Positions 1 to 9,605 of a DNA stretch of 64,000 nt are shown here, piece after piece. A model generated the notes under the pieces. It saw only the letters and a list, made by a program, of their open reading frames with translations, was not told where the DNA came from and searched no databases. A program made the translations under genes and the position numbers. Origin of the DNA: Nodularia sp. LEGE 06071 (GTDB lineage: Bacteria; Cyanobacteriota; Cyanobacteriia; Cyanobacteriales; Nostocaceae); assembly GCF_015207755.1 (NCBI RefSeq), contig NZ_JADEWH010000003.1:360531-424530 (forward strand), given 5' to 3'. Position 1 is the stretch's first letter. Every line of letters begins with the position of its first letter.

Positions 1-1097
1 ACTCGTTGCTGCATTTGTAGATTTAAAGATGTGATTGTGCTGTTAGTTTGAGCAATCTCCGATTGTAAATTAGCAAGTTGTGTTTCTAGATTCTTGAGTT
101 GTTCTTCATATTTAAGTACAGCCAATTTACCAGATTGCAGTAAGCTTTGATAACTGTTTTTCTCGGCTTGCATTTGATGTTTGGCTTGCTCAATATCAGA
201 TTCCAACTGATTCATTGTGGACTGATAGCGGCTCGTTTCTTCAGCCAAGCGTAATTGTGCTTGTTTGACATCAGATTGCGCTCTGGCGTAGAGTCTTTGG
301 CTTTCTTGCTCTTCTTTTTTGAGTTGGTCAACTTGATTTACCGAAACCGCACCATCGTTCACAAGTTGCTGAAAGCGTTTAACTTGCCGGGAATCTATAG
401 TCAAACGACCTTGAGCCGATTGTTGATCATTTTTAGCAGTTTGAATCTGCTGCCGCACCTGATTGACTAATGATTGTCTTTCTAACTTTTGCAGGTTATA
501 ACTATTTTGTTTTAACCCCAGGTTTTGCTCTGCCTGGTTGACTTGGGACATTTTTTCTAAAGCTTGAAATTGGTTTTGTTGTTTCTGAATACTCAGTGTC
601 AACTGTAGTTGGTTTTTCAGCACATCCAACTGCGTTTCTTGATTTAGCAGTGCCGAGAGTTTAGCTTCGGCTTGCTGAATTTCCGTTTGCAAAATATCAG
701 AATCAAGTTCCAGCAGCACCTGTCCGAAGGTTACAGTTTGGCCTTCTGTCACCTTCACAGCTTTGACACTTCCTCCGGTTTGTGAGTCCAATTTTTGGGT
801 TGCACCTTGAGGTTCTATACGTCCTCTGGCGTTACCAGTTTCATCTACTTTCGATAAAGTTGCCCAAGGTAAAGCCAGAGATGCAAAGCCTAGCAGGACA
901 TAAAAGACACCACGAGTCCAGACCTTTGGTAAAGCATCTAGCAGTTCTTCAGTACCGTAATATAAATCTTGGGTATGACCTTCGGGAATGGTCTGATGAG
1001 AGTTAGTAGTTTCTTCGCTAGGTTGAAGATAAATTTGATACTCATCCTGCTCTTTTTTCAGAAGTATAGATGAGGAATTGGGAGAGGCATTAGGCAT
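1..1097 (-). CDS. HlyD-family periplasmic adaptor subunit (partial, C-terminus beyond window)
   Basis: Incomplete gene read from ATG at 1097 (protein begins MPNASPNSSS) with no stop before the left edge. Visible: a hydrophilic N-terminus, one membrane segment at about residues 63-80, a lipoyl/barrel-sandwich half-motif (GGSVKAVKVTEGQTV, about 108-122), then a long Gln/Glu/Leu-rich coiled coil to the edge. This is the membrane-fusion architecture that bridges an inner-membrane ABC exporter to an outer-membrane channel in type I secretion. It lies downstream of, and on the same strand as, the C39-peptidase ABC gene, so the two probably form one export system. No TolC-like partner or substrate is visible. 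Confidence 0.85.
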   Translation of the reverse strand, partial: MPNASPNSSSILLKKEQDEYQIYLQPSEETTNSHQTIPEGHTQDLYYGTEELLDALPKVWTRGVFYVLLGFASLALPWATLSKVDETGNARGRIEPQGATQKLDSQTGGSVKAVKVTEGQTVTFGQVLLELDSDILQTEIQQAEAKLSALLNQETQLDVLKNQLQLTLSIQKQQNQFQALEKMSQVNQAEQNLGLKQNSYNLQKLERQSLVNQVRQQIQTAKNDQQSAQGRLTIDSRQVKRFQQLVNDGAVSVNQVDQLKKEEQESQRLYARAQSDVKQAQLRLAEETSRYQSTMNQLESDIEQAKHQMQAEKNSYQSLLQSGKLAVLKYEEQLKNLETQLANLQSEIAQTNSTITSLNLQMQQR

Positions 1098-1134
1098 AGT
1101 TTTATGGGGAATGGGTTTAAAGAAATGGGGAATT

Positions 1135-1295
1135 TTGGCGTTGCTGAAACCAAGTATGAATTTAGGTGTAGAGAAGTTACATGGAAGGTTTCTACAGTGG
1201 TTTTGAGATTATCAAAAATCATATTTATACTTCAAATCAGCAACGCCGGAATTTTAGATTGCAATCCAAAATCTAAAATCTAAAATCCAAAATTG
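1135..1295. repeat. Intergenic repeat with inverted ends and an AT-rich short tandem tract
   Basis: Arms GGCGTTGCTGA (about 1137) and TCAGCAACGCC (about 1239) are reverse complements enclosing about 90 bp. They are followed by short tandem units of the type CTAAAATC/CCAAAATC (1260-1295). It separates the exporter ATPase gene from the adaptor gene and could form a long hairpin in an operon transcript. Looks like a dispersed cyanobacterial intergenic repeat; no coding potential seen. Confidence 0.45.
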
Positions 1296-1305
1296 ATTGA
1301 TTGAA

Positions 1306-4300
1306 TTAAACTACTTGAGCTAGTTGTTGTTGATTGAGATAGTAGTAATGTCCTTGTTTAGCGATTAATTCGTCATGAGTACCGCTTTCTACTAATACGC
1401 CTCGATCTAAAACTAAAATTAGATCAGCATTGCGGACAGTGGAAAGGCGATGGGCAATAATGACGCTGGTACGCCCTTGGAGAATTGTTTTGAAGTTGTT
1501 CTGAATAATCCTTTCTGATTCCGAGTCTAGGTGACTGGTGGCTTCATCAAATAGTAATAACCGGGGGTTGCCGAGTAAAGCTCTGGCAATGGCTAGGCGT
1601 TGGCGTTGTCCACCAGAAAGCATTCCGCCACTTTCACCAATTTGGGATTCATAACCCATTGGCATTTGCTGAATAAATTCATCTGCGCCAGCCCATCGTG
1701 CGGCTTGTGTAATTTCTTCTAAGGTAGCTTCTGGGTGGGCAATGCCTATGTTTTCTCGAATGGTGCCACCAAATAGAAAGGTGTCTTGATCAACTACACC
1801 GATTTGAGAACGTAGCGATCGCAAGGATATATTATTAACATCAAAGCCGTCAATCAGAACTTTGCCATCTGTTGGTGGGTATAAACCTAAAATCAACTTG
1901 CTCAAAGTTGTTTTTCCTGAACCACTGCGCCCCACTACTGCTACCATTTGATCTGGCTGGATTTCAAAGTTGATATTTTCCAGCACATTAGTCTCACTTT
2001 CGGCATGATAACGAAATGTGACATTTTGAAAGCAAATGCGACCATTGAGTCTATCTAGAGGCTTGCGGGGTTTGTTTTGCAAGTCTTCTTCTGGTTCGGC
2101 TTCTAAAACATCATTAATCCGTTCTGTAGAAATAATAATTTCCTGCAATTCATTCCACAGCATTGATAGCCGTTGAAACGGACTCAAGACGTTACCCACC
2201 AACATATTGAAAGCTACTAATTGCCCCATTGTCAGTTCTCCTTGAATGACTTGCCATGCGCCAAACCACATCAAGGAAGCATTGACAAAGGTTTGAATAA
2301 CGCCACTAATGATTCGCAGGCGATTACCAATCACTTGGGCATGAAAGCCTTTTTTAACTAAATCATTTAGCAGCTCTTCCCAATGCCAGCGTACTGTCTG
2401 TTCAATGGCTAATGAACGCACTGTGCGAATGCCTGATAGAGATTCGATCAGATAACTATTTTCTTTGGCTCCAGCGTTAAAAATCTCTCTGGAAATACGA
2501 CGCAAAATATTTGTGCTTGCCAGTGCCAGAATAAAAAATGGCGGCACTGTAAATAGTACGAATAAAGTCATGCGCCAGCTATACCAAAACATCATGCTCA
2601 GATAGATCACTAATGTCAGCATATCCAGGATGATTGATAAGGTTTCGCCGGTGAGGAAGCGCTGAATTTTTTGGTTTTCTTGAATCCGAGAGACAATATC
2701 TCCGACATAACGCGACTCGAAATAAGCCAGGGGTAAGCGGAAGGTATGTTTAATAAAACCCACAAGTAGGGAGATGCTGACGCGATTGGCTGTGTGATCC
2801 AGCAGATATTGCCGCACTGCATTCATGGCAATGCCGAACAAACCAAAAACGATCATTCCCATACCTACGGCGTTTAAGGTGGGAATGCTGCCTTGCACCA
2901 GGACTCGATCTAGTAATAGCTGGGTAAATACTGGGGTTACTAGTCCAAATATTTGCATCAGCACACTGGCGACGAAGACTTCTAGTAGTACTGAATAGTG
3001 CGGTTTAATTAATTCAAAGAATTTCCAGAAGTTGGCACTCTCATTCTTGGTCTGTTTCAGCAGCTCTGTAGGTTGCAGTAGTAAGGCATAACCAGTCCAA
3101 CCGGCATTAAATTGGCTTCTGGTCAGCTTTCGTTGACCGATGGCAGGATCACCGACGATGACGCGCTTTTTGGTGATTTCATAAACGACAATGAAGTGGT
3201 TACCTTCCCAATGTGCGATCGCAGGTAAAGATTGTTCGGCAAACTTATCGAAAGTAGCTTTCACCGGACGGGTAGCAAAACCGAGGTTTTCTCCTACTGC
3301 TGCTAAGGCACGTAGAGATGCACCACTGCGGCTAACGTTGGTCATATCCCGCAAGCGATTTACACTCAAGTGTTTACCCCAATACTTCCCAACCATCACT
3401 AAGCAAGCACAGCCACAGTCTGAAGCACTTTGTTGTGCATAGAAGGGATAGCGTTTGCTCAAACGTTTCCACCAATGCCCCATTTGCACTTTCGGACTGG
3501 GAAAGTAAGGCAGTGGTTTATTCTGCTGTGCTGGTGATTCTGGTTCTCGCTGGCGAAAGGGTATAACTTGGGCTATGGGGTATGGGCGTGGTCTTTTGGA
3601 TGGGGAAGAGTCGCTTCTATTCGTGTTTTTCCATTCCGTCTGATTTCCCGTCTCCGCAGTTGTGTATTGTTCAGGCTGAGGAACAAAGGCAGCTAAATCC
3701 TGGCAGTGTTCCAGTGCTTTTGGCCAGTTGGAACTTTTGAGAATGTAAGCAATTGTTGGTTGTATGGCTTGCCAATGACCCTGATTCGGTTCAGCAGAGA
3801 TTTGGGCTGGTGTCAAAGAGTGACCATCGGAATGTAGTAGTTGACCTTTGTACAACAGCCATAATTGGGAATCGGGGAATTGAGTATTTACAGAGCCAAT
3901 CTCTAGGTTGTGTCGCTCAAAGAAGGATAAAGCCTTGAGCATCGCCTGAAATTGGGCGGGGTGTGCCGGAAATTGTGAGTTTTGGCGACATGAAAGCAGT
4001 AAATCCCATAGTTCTGCACGAGAAAACAAGCGATCGCGAATTTGAGGATATTTATCCATCAATCCTTGCAATACCTCTTGTCTGAGATACCCAAGTTCTA
4101 AATTTGTCGAAGCTCTGGCGGTGTAATCACTAAAGTTTGACTCTGGAAACAAAGTCATTTCACCAAATGAAGACCACACTGATAGAGTCGTTATTAAGTC
4201 ATCAGAACTATCTGACAATCTGACTTTACCTGCAAGAATGACGTAGATACCAGCGTTCATTTTTGCGGATTGCCAGAACTGCTTTGCCACTGGTGGCTCC

Positions 4301-4410
4301 ACCAGTTCCATAGATGCCAAACAGCTTTGCAGTTCTTGTTTTAAAAGCGTCTCTCCCAAAGTGTAAGTTAGTTTCTCACCTAAATATTGATGGGAAAATA
4401 CCGTTGTCAT
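1306..4410 (-). CDS. Peptidase C39 ABC exporter with N-terminal cyclic-nucleotide-binding-like region
   Basis: 1034 aa. Residues about 50-130 resemble a cyclic-nucleotide-binding beta-barrel, with a degenerate second copy at about 155-235. A C39 peptidase follows (about 320-450): QQSASDCGCACL with catalytic Cys near 331, a His in GNHFIVV (about 405) and Asp in VGDPA (about 420). Next come a six-helix ABC membrane domain (about 465-745) and an ATPase with Walker A GRSGSGKTT (about 827), signature LSGGQRQ (about 931), Walker B LLLFDEATS and H-loop AHRLST. Such proteins cut double-Gly leaders and export the product. The layout is like heterocyst HetC, but I cannot assign orthology; HetC is normally next to hetP, not an HlyD gene. 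The adaptor gene follows about 210 bp downstream. Confidence 0.9.
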   Translation of the reverse strand: MTTVFSHQYLGEKLTYTLGETLLKQELQSCLASMELVEPPVAKQFWQSAKMNAGIYVILAGKVRLSDSSDDLITTLSVWSSFGEMTLFPESNFSDYTARASTNLELGYLRQEVLQGLMDKYPQIRDRLFSRAELWDLLLSCRQNSQFPAHPAQFQAMLKALSFFERHNLEIGSVNTQFPDSQLWLLYKGQLLHSDGHSLTPAQISAEPNQGHWQAIQPTIAYILKSSNWPKALEHCQDLAAFVPQPEQYTTAETGNQTEWKNTNRSDSSPSKRPRPYPIAQVIPFRQREPESPAQQNKPLPYFPSPKVQMGHWWKRLSKRYPFYAQQSASDCGCACLVMVGKYWGKHLSVNRLRDMTNVSRSGASLRALAAVGENLGFATRPVKATFDKFAEQSLPAIAHWEGNHFIVVYEITKKRVIVGDPAIGQRKLTRSQFNAGWTGYALLLQPTELLKQTKNESANFWKFFELIKPHYSVLLEVFVASVLMQIFGLVTPVFTQLLLDRVLVQGSIPTLNAVGMGMIVFGLFGIAMNAVRQYLLDHTANRVSISLLVGFIKHTFRLPLAYFESRYVGDIVSRIQENQKIQRFLTGETLSIILDMLTLVIYLSMMFWYSWRMTLFVLFTVPPFFILALASTNILRRISREIFNAGAKENSYLIESLSGIRTVRSLAIEQTVRWHWEELLNDLVKKGFHAQVIGNRLRIISGVIQTFVNASLMWFGAWQVIQGELTMGQLVAFNMLVGNVLSPFQRLSMLWNELQEIIISTERINDVLEAEPEEDLQNKPRKPLDRLNGRICFQNVTFRYHAESETNVLENINFEIQPDQMVAVVGRSGSGKTTLSKLILGLYPPTDGKVLIDGFDVNNISLRSLRSQIGVVDQDTFLFGGTIRENIGIAHPEATLEEITQAARWAGADEFIQQMPMGYESQIGESGGMLSGGQRQRLAIARALLGNPRLLLFDEATSHLDSESERIIQNNFKTILQGRTSVIIAHRLSTVRNADLILVLDRGVLVESGTHDELIAKQGHYYYLNQQQLAQVV

Positions 4411-5325
4411 AACCTAACCTCCAAAACAGAATTAGTTATTGGTCTATATCAGACTGAATAACTAATAAAAAGTGGGTGAATGGCAAAAACCTGATTGCGG
4501 CTAAAACTTTTGGATAAATCAGAACTATTTAGTTATGCTGATTTTTCATGAGAAGATCAAGTATTGTCCATTCAGGGATTTCTCAATCACAAACATCCTC
4601 AATTTTCTTGTGGGATAGGTGTTTGCAGCCGTCACTGATTCGAGGTAGGCAGGATGCCCAACTCCACAAAATAGACAATTTATGTGTGAAAAATCCCTAA
4701 TTTAACAACGATGTTAAGTAGGTAAATAAAAATAAATGAAACTTTGTTACGAAGACTTGAGTTTGGTAAATATGAGAAATAACTGCTAAAACACCCATAA
4801 ACAGCGACTAGTAAATTTAAGTTTAATTTCACCCACTTAGTTAGTTGATCAAATGAGGATCTCGTCGTTGTATCAGCCTAAAAATTGAATTTCAGTATGT
4901 TTAATTTTGCTGCTTTTCCCAACTGTAATTGTGATTAACATTGTAATCAACCATCAATTTTGTAACAGGTTTTAAGTCTTTGTGTCATGCCATACTGGCA
5001 TAACTTTGTTGAAAAATGCATTTTTATTTTTAAATAGAATATTTATCTATTTTATAATCTATTTTGCGAAATTTTCAGCAATAATATTAGGTTAATATTC
5101 GTTTTTTGATGCAATAACTTATATAAATATGCCCAAATGGCATAATTTGATGGCTATGAGATCCTCTTGAGCAATTAAATAAATGTTAAAAACTTTAGAT
5201 GAAAAGTAGGGGGAGCGGGCGAAGCTGGAGAATAAATGTAGCCACAATGCAGATTTAATTGCAATTTTTTGAGAAAAATTTGTGGGAGTGTCAACAGGTC
5301 TGCTGGCTCTCCACACATTTGACAA
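4411..5325. other. AT-rich intergenic region, no gene recognised
   Basis: About 915 bp upstream of the exporter gene and downstream of ilvN. I looked on both strands for a short precursor with a double-Gly leader, as expected beside a C39 exporter, and saw none. It probably holds the exporter promoter; no clear terminator or repeat was identified. Confidence 0.5.
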
Positions 5326-5844
5326 TTAAACTTTGGCTTCTAAAGATTTCAGCAACTCAGTATTTACACCAGACTCACGAGTCAGGGCAATTTTGCCAGT
5401 GCGGGCGATTTCCCTCAGACCAAATTTTTGTAAGACTTGGACGATGGCCACCATCTTACCAGGATCTCCCACAACTTCGAGAGTGACAGAATCTTCAGAC
5501 ACATCTACCACTCGCGCCCGGAAAATTTGAGCCAGTTCGACTACTTCTGGGCGATTGCTGCTAGTAGCATTCACTTTCAAAAGCATCAATTCTCGCTCTA
5601 CACAAGGAGTTTCGGTGATGTCTTGGACTTTAAGGACATTGACTAACTTATACAGTTGCTTGGTGAGTTGCTCAATTACGCGATCGTCTCCGGGTACAAT
5701 CATCGTAATGCGGGAAACTCCTCCTTGCTCTGCTGGACCAACTGCGAGGCTTTCTATATTAAAGCCACGACGCGCAAATAAACTAGAGATACGGGACAAA
5801 ACCCCCGCCTCATCTTCTACCAAAACGGAAAGGGTATGTTTCAT
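5326..5844 (-). CDS. ilvN: Acetolactate synthase small (regulatory) subunit
   Basis: 172 aa from ATG at 5844 ([16 protein letters not shown]). An upstream in-frame ATG at 5889 adds 15 residues foreign to the family, so the inner start is preferred. N-terminal ACT domain (about 1-75) with the typical [22 protein letters not shown] run and NIESLAVG; a C-terminal ACT-like domain (about 80-160) with ELMLLKV and EVVGDPGK. It regulates the catalytic subunit (ilvB/ilvI) in valine, leucine and isoleucine synthesis and confers valine feedback inhibition. Monocistronic here; the large subunit is not in the window. Also called ilvH. Confidence 0.95.
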   Translation of the reverse strand: MKHTLSVLVEDEAGVLSRISSLFARRGFNIESLAVGPAEQGGVSRITMIVPGDDRVIEQLTKQLYKLVNVLKVQDITETPCVERELMLLKVNATSSNRPEVVELAQIFRARVVDVSEDSVTLEVVGDPGKMVAIVQVLQKFGLREIARTGKIALTRESGVNTELLKSLEAKV

Positions 5845-6129
5845 CTTCGCCAAATCAAGCTCAGGCAAGTATTTCACTAATGTAAACACTAGCTCAGGAC
5901 TGCCCTACAAGTACTGCTTACTAAATTGCTAAATTATCAGTCTAAGGTTTCATTTTAAACTCAATACCTGCAATCATTACAGTTTCTCCAGAGAAGTTAT
6001 GGAAAAATCATACTGAAAGCAGACACCTTTGGAGGTGCATATCTTTACATCGGCAGATGTGGATTATTTGTCAAGCATTTATCCTGGGGATATCATGGCT
6101 ATTTAAGTAAAAATCGGAGAACAGCTGTT

Positions 6130-6498
6130 ATGAGTTGGTTAAAAAGACTGTTTGGATTAGAGAAACCGAAAAATGCCCAAGTAAATCCTCAACCGCAGCA
6201 AGTACCGCCAAGTGCTAGTACTAGCGCGGCTCCTGCTACTACGCAATCAATTCCGCCAGAACGTTTGGGATTGAATGGAGAATACGACCAAAGCGGGTTA
6301 GCCAAGCGGGTGGCTTTGGCGTTTGATGAAGATTCGCAACTTACTGATATTGAAACTCTCTGGGTGGCTCAAACAAGTAGCACTGTGGTTTTGAAAGGTA
6401 AAGTTCCCAGCCAAGATATCCTCAACAAGATGGTGGCGGCGGCACGTTCAGTTAATGGTGCTACAGGTGTTGATACTAATGAAGTCACTGTTGGATAA
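6130..6498 (+). CDS. BON-domain-like small protein
   Basis: 122 aa. A basic N-terminus (MSWLKRLFGLEKPK) and a Pro/Gln/Ala/Ser-rich linker (about 15-55) precede a compact alpha/beta region (about 60-122: LTDIETLWVAQTSSTVVLKG ending in VDTNEVTVG) matching the BON fold, which tends to bind phospholipid or act as an accessory module. No signal peptide, so probably cytoplasmic or peripheral to membrane. It stands alone after ilvN. A short degenerate sequence with a similar tail lies at 12567-12689. Confidence 0.7.
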   Translation: MSWLKRLFGLEKPKNAQVNPQPQQVPPSASTSAAPATTQSIPPERLGLNGEYDQSGLAKRVALAFDEDSQLTDIETLWVAQTSSTVVLKGKVPSQDILNKMVAAARSVNGATGVDTNEVTVG

Positions 6499-6524
6499 TT
6501 CGTAATTAGCAGATCACAAGGGTT

Positions 6525-7481
6525 TCATTGATTGGGAATCAGTGGCTTGTCCGGGCTGTGCTGCATTGGTGGCTGAGTCTGACTGTGCCTGTTAATCCAA
6601 TCTAGAATCACTTGATTAATTTGTTCTGGGCATTCATCATGGGGACAATGCCCAGCATTTTCTAAGTTAAGTAATTCGAGCTTTTCGTTGTATTGAGTAA
6701 ATCTCTGTGCCAGTACAGGTGGGACAAATTTGTCTTTCTGCCCCCAAATCAGCAGCATTGGCACTGTTAAGGTGGGTAATATCGTTTTGACACTAGGACT
6801 AAAGTTAACAGCGATCGCAGCTCGAAACAAGGCACTAAAAGCACGGGCTGAACCTCTGTCTTGGGGCGGCCCTGCTAAAATGTCCACCAGTTCATCGGTG
6901 ATGGCTTCAGGATTGGCGTAAGCAAGACTAACCCAGCGACGCACAAAGCCGGGTCGGCGGACGATGCTAAATATAGGTTTGAGAATCAACGGGGAAGCAA
7001 CTAACTTTTTAATTCCCATGACCAGAGGTCGCAGGAACGGCGGGATGGCTTCTTGTTCTAAGGATGGGTCGGGCAAACTCATCATGACTATCCCCTGCAC
7101 CATTTCCGGATGGGCGGCGGCGGCGGCTAAGGAAATGAGTGAGCCGTTGGAATTACCGATTAATATGACTGGTTGACGAATAAATGCTTTCCAAAATTCG
7201 TAGACTTGCTCCACCCAAAGTTCTATGCTGTAATTGGCTGGGGCTTTCTGGGAAGCACCAAAACCGAGCATATCTAGGGCGTAAACGGTATGGTGTTCGC
7301 CTAAGACTGCTAAATTATGTCGCCAATGTCCAATGGATGCACCAAAACCATGTAGCAGGATTAAGGGTGTTGTTGATTTATTTTGGCTAGGTCGGATGTA
7401 GGTGTAACGAGTTTGCCAGCCTCGCCAAACCCAATCTCTTTGATTACCAACCCTTTGTTGCCAGTGTACCGTGGTGGTCAC
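6525..7481 (-). CDS. Alpha/beta-fold hydrolase
   Basis: 318 aa from a GTG at 7481 (MTTTVHWQQRVGNQ). An ATG at 7526 would add 15 residues encoded inside a dispersed repeat (MRGGAGGGVHKSE), so I prefer GTG. The family signatures are present: oxyanion-hole LLHGFGASIGHW, nucleophile elbow GNSNG (Ser), acid Asp in WGQKDKFVPP and catalytic His in NAGHCPHDE. The cap domain is typical of the haloalkane dehalogenase/epoxide hydrolase-like group common in cyanobacteria. Substrate unknown. It converges on the BON gene, 26 bp apart. Confidence 0.85.
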   Translation of the reverse strand: MTTTVHWQQRVGNQRDWVWRGWQTRYTYIRPSQNKSTTPLILLHGFGASIGHWRHNLAVLGEHHTVYALDMLGFGASQKAPANYSIELWVEQVYEFWKAFIRQPVILIGNSNGSLISLAAAAAHPEMVQGIVMMSLPDPSLEQEAIPPFLRPLVMGIKKLVASPLILKPIFSIVRRPGFVRRWVSLAYANPEAITDELVDILAGPPQDRGSARAFSALFRAAIAVNFSPSVKTILPTLTVPMLLIWGQKDKFVPPVLAQRFTQYNEKLELLNLENAGHCPHDECPEQINQVILDWINRHSQTQPPMQHSPDKPLIPNQ

Positions 7482-7500
7482 ATTTGCCTCCGATTTATGA

Positions 7501-7700
7501 ACCCCACCCCCAGCCCCTCCCCGCAAGCGAGGCTACCGTGTACACACAAGTGATCGAATCGCCCCCTAACCCCCAATTATGGGGGAACAAGAATTTTCAA
7601 AGTCCCCCAAACTTGGGGGATTTAGGGGGCAAAACCGGCTCAAACGCAGACAGGAATTACTTGTGTGTACACCGTAGCGCAAGCGAGGAGGGGGGTATGA
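7501..7700. repeat. Nested palindromic repeats: 145-bp MITE-like insert with 11-bp flanking direct repeats
   Basis: CTACCGTGTACACACAAGT (7533-7551) and ACTTGTGTGTACACCGTAG (7659-7677) are inverted repeats with one mismatch. The 145-bp unit is flanked by CGCAAGCGAGG at 7522-7532 and 7678-7688, consistent with an 11-bp target duplication. Inside is a second palindrome, CGCCCCCTAACCCCC (about 7560) against GGGGGATTTAGGGGGC (about 7615-7630). The outer sequence (CCCCTCCCC...GGAGGGGGG) is itself palindromic, so one small mobile repeat seems inserted into another. Confidence 0.65.
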
Positions 7701-7828
7701 AGTAACTATTTTACCTATCTCTCTAAGATACTGGGATTTTGAGGCTTTTGTTGAGGGTGCTATGATGCTCCACCCCGCTAAAAGCGATCGCTTGCTAAAA
7801 ATAAATATGATATCAATACCTTAGCGAA

Positions 7829-8419
7829 TTAACGGGGGTATTGCACTTTAAAATCAGCCAAAAGCACAAAACCCTCAACGCGACAATCTAAGTTTTCTAA
7901 CCACACAACCAACTCGTGATTACTATTGTGATACAAAGTATAGTCGAGATCATCTTGGACAAAATTCATTTGATTAACTGGATTAAAAATCTGTGTAGCA
8001 ATATTTTGGTGAAAGCGTTTATCCAATAATTTTTGTAGTCGAGTTGCTTTGGCTCTGGCCACGGAAAAATTCAGGATGCTAGTATTGCCATCTATAGCCT
8101 GCTGTAACTGAGCAATATTCTCATATTTTCTGCTCCCGAAAGCTCCCTGAGTGGGAATTAGCAGCGCTGCAATTCCACTACCCAAGTCTTCCTGGTTTAA
8201 AGCAAAATAACGCCAATCACCGAAAGCATACTGAATGAATCCGTCATCACCATCAGGCAAAACCAACCTCGAATGTAAGCCTAAATCAACCACATAAACA
8301 GTGACTGGTTCCACTGGGTTAACTGGGGGTATAATCACTGCGGGAGAGGCAATCAAGACTAGTGAAATCGAGGCTACTATTGCCAGAATGAATAGAGATA
8401 TGCGATGAAAAATACTCAC
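7829..8419 (-). CDS. DUF2459-like exported or membrane-anchored protein
   Basis: 196 aa. An N-terminal hydrophobic segment (about 5-28) is either a signal peptide or an anchor. The following VTVYVVDLGLHSRLVLPDGD and the QYAFGDWRYFALN stretch resemble the start of DUF2459 proteins, where a conserved His follows the first strand. Function unknown; likely periplasmic. It precedes sodA on the same strand with about 90 bp between them. The assignment rests on motif resemblance only. Confidence 0.55.
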   Translation of the reverse strand: MSIFHRISLFILAIVASISLVLIASPAVIIPPVNPVEPVTVYVVDLGLHSRLVLPDGDDGFIQYAFGDWRYFALNQEDLGSGIAALLIPTQGAFGSRKYENIAQLQQAIDGNTSILNFSVARAKATRLQKLLDKRFHQNIATQIFNPVNQMNFVQDDLDYTLYHNSNHELVVWLENLDCRVEGFVLLADFKVQYPR

Positions 8420-8510
8420 TATTGCGTCTGAGTGTACGTTGATTAGGACTAGGACGGCTTTGTATCTGAGCCACTAGAATTGTTGTCATCCTCGTCGTCT
8501 CTACTGTTTC

Positions 8511-9302
8511 CTAACTACCCGACTGCAATGAAACAAGCGATCGCTTGTTAATTTCCGGCCAATTGACCACGTTCCACCAATTATTTAAATACTCAGCTCG
8601 GCGGTTGCGATATCTCAGGTAATATGCGTGTTCCCACACATCGTTACCCATAATCGGATATGCACCATCCATAATCGGGTTATCTTGATTAGCTGTAGTG
8701 AGGATTTGCAGTTCTCCGGCTGGGTTACGCACTAGCCATACCCAACCACTACCGAAGCGATCGCCTCCAGCTTGGTTAAACTGTTCTTTAAACTGATCAA
8801 AACTGCCAAAAGTTTGGTTAATTTCTGCCGCAATTTCCTCTGTAGGTTCTCCACCACCTTCCGGACTCATGATTTGCCAATAAATTGTGTGGTTAAGGTG
8901 ACCACCACCGTTATTGCGGACATCTGTGCGAATACTTTCCGGAACGTTATTTAAGTCCCGCAGCAAAGCTTCCACACTGCTTTTTTGCAAATCTGGCTCT
9001 TTCTTGAGAGCATCATTCAGGTTATTCACATAACTAGCATGATGTCCATCATGATGTAGTTTCATCGTTTCTGCATCAATAGCTTTTCCTAGTGCCGTAT
9101 AATCATAGGGCAATGCTGGTAACTTTGCGGGATTAGCACTCAGTTCGCCATCAGGAGAAGCTACGGGGGGAAACGTTGTAGCAGTGGGAGTTGCTGGAGA
9201 TTGTGATTCCGCTATAGGTACTGCTTGACAAGAAATTAGCACAATAGCCAGCAGCACACCTGTGAGTACAAAGGCAATTTTTTCTCTGATCAATTTGGAC
9301 AT
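8511..9302 (-). CDS. sodA: Superoxide dismutase (Mn/Fe family), lipoprotein form
   Basis: 263 aa. The first 25 residues are a lipoprotein signal with lipobox LISC (Cys25), followed by a Pro/Thr-rich linker, then the SOD fold from about residue 61 ([16 protein letters not shown]). Metal ligands are visible: His83 in KLHHDGHH, His138 in LNHTIYW, Asp221 and His225 in [10 protein letters not shown]. The GGGHLNH and FGSGWVWL contexts favour manganese. It converts superoxide to peroxide and oxygen and here should sit on a membrane facing periplasm or thylakoid lumen, as in the membrane-bound MnSOD of Anabaena. Confidence 0.93.
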   Translation of the reverse strand: MSKLIREKIAFVLTGVLLAIVLISCQAVPIAESQSPATPTATTFPPVASPDGELSANPAKLPALPYDYTALGKAIDAETMKLHHDGHHASYVNNLNDALKKEPDLQKSSVEALLRDLNNVPESIRTDVRNNGGGHLNHTIYWQIMSPEGGGEPTEEIAAEINQTFGSFDQFKEQFNQAGGDRFGSGWVWLVRNPAGELQILTTANQDNPIMDGAYPIMGNDVWEHAYYLRYRNRRAEYLNNWWNVVNWPEINKRSLVSLQSGS

Positions 9303-9605
9303 AATTATTCACACCACCATCAATATTTGTATACTTAAAACTTCATTTTTTGCTGTTATAGCAACCGCCAAGGAGGTTAAGACATAAACGGATAAGTAGG
9401 TCGGCGTAAATAAAGTTAACTGGCTAGGGTCGTCATTTGTCCTTTGCCCTTCTCTGCGAGACACTACGTGAACGGCTACGCTCAGGGTAAATCATTGGTC
9501 ATTAGTCACATTGGGAAGTCACAATTTTTCCCCCCTGCTCCCTGCTCCCTGCTCCCCTGCTTCTTCCCCCACTCTCCACTCCCCAGCTATATTTAACCAG
9601 TATTT
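9303..9605. repeat. Intergenic repeats including MITE copy A
   Basis: From 9394 (AAGTAGGTCGGCGTAAATAA) to about 9510 this is a truncated copy of the element present complete at 19838-20022. It shares the GTTAACTGG, CTGCGAGACACTACGTGAAC and CATTGGTCATT blocks but lacks a recognisable right inverted end. A CTCCCTG-type tandem tract follows at about 9531-9590. No gene seen. Confidence 0.6.

Noticed and set aside
5119..5325. 68-aa frame near the C39 exporter as a possible substrate peptide
   Set aside because: No double-Gly leader, odd composition, and no ribosome-binding site; antisense and spacer-like.
7482..7526. N-terminal extension of the alpha/beta hydrolase (MRGGAGGG)
   Set aside because: Encoded by a dispersed CCCC-rich repeat; homologous part begins at the GTG at 7481.
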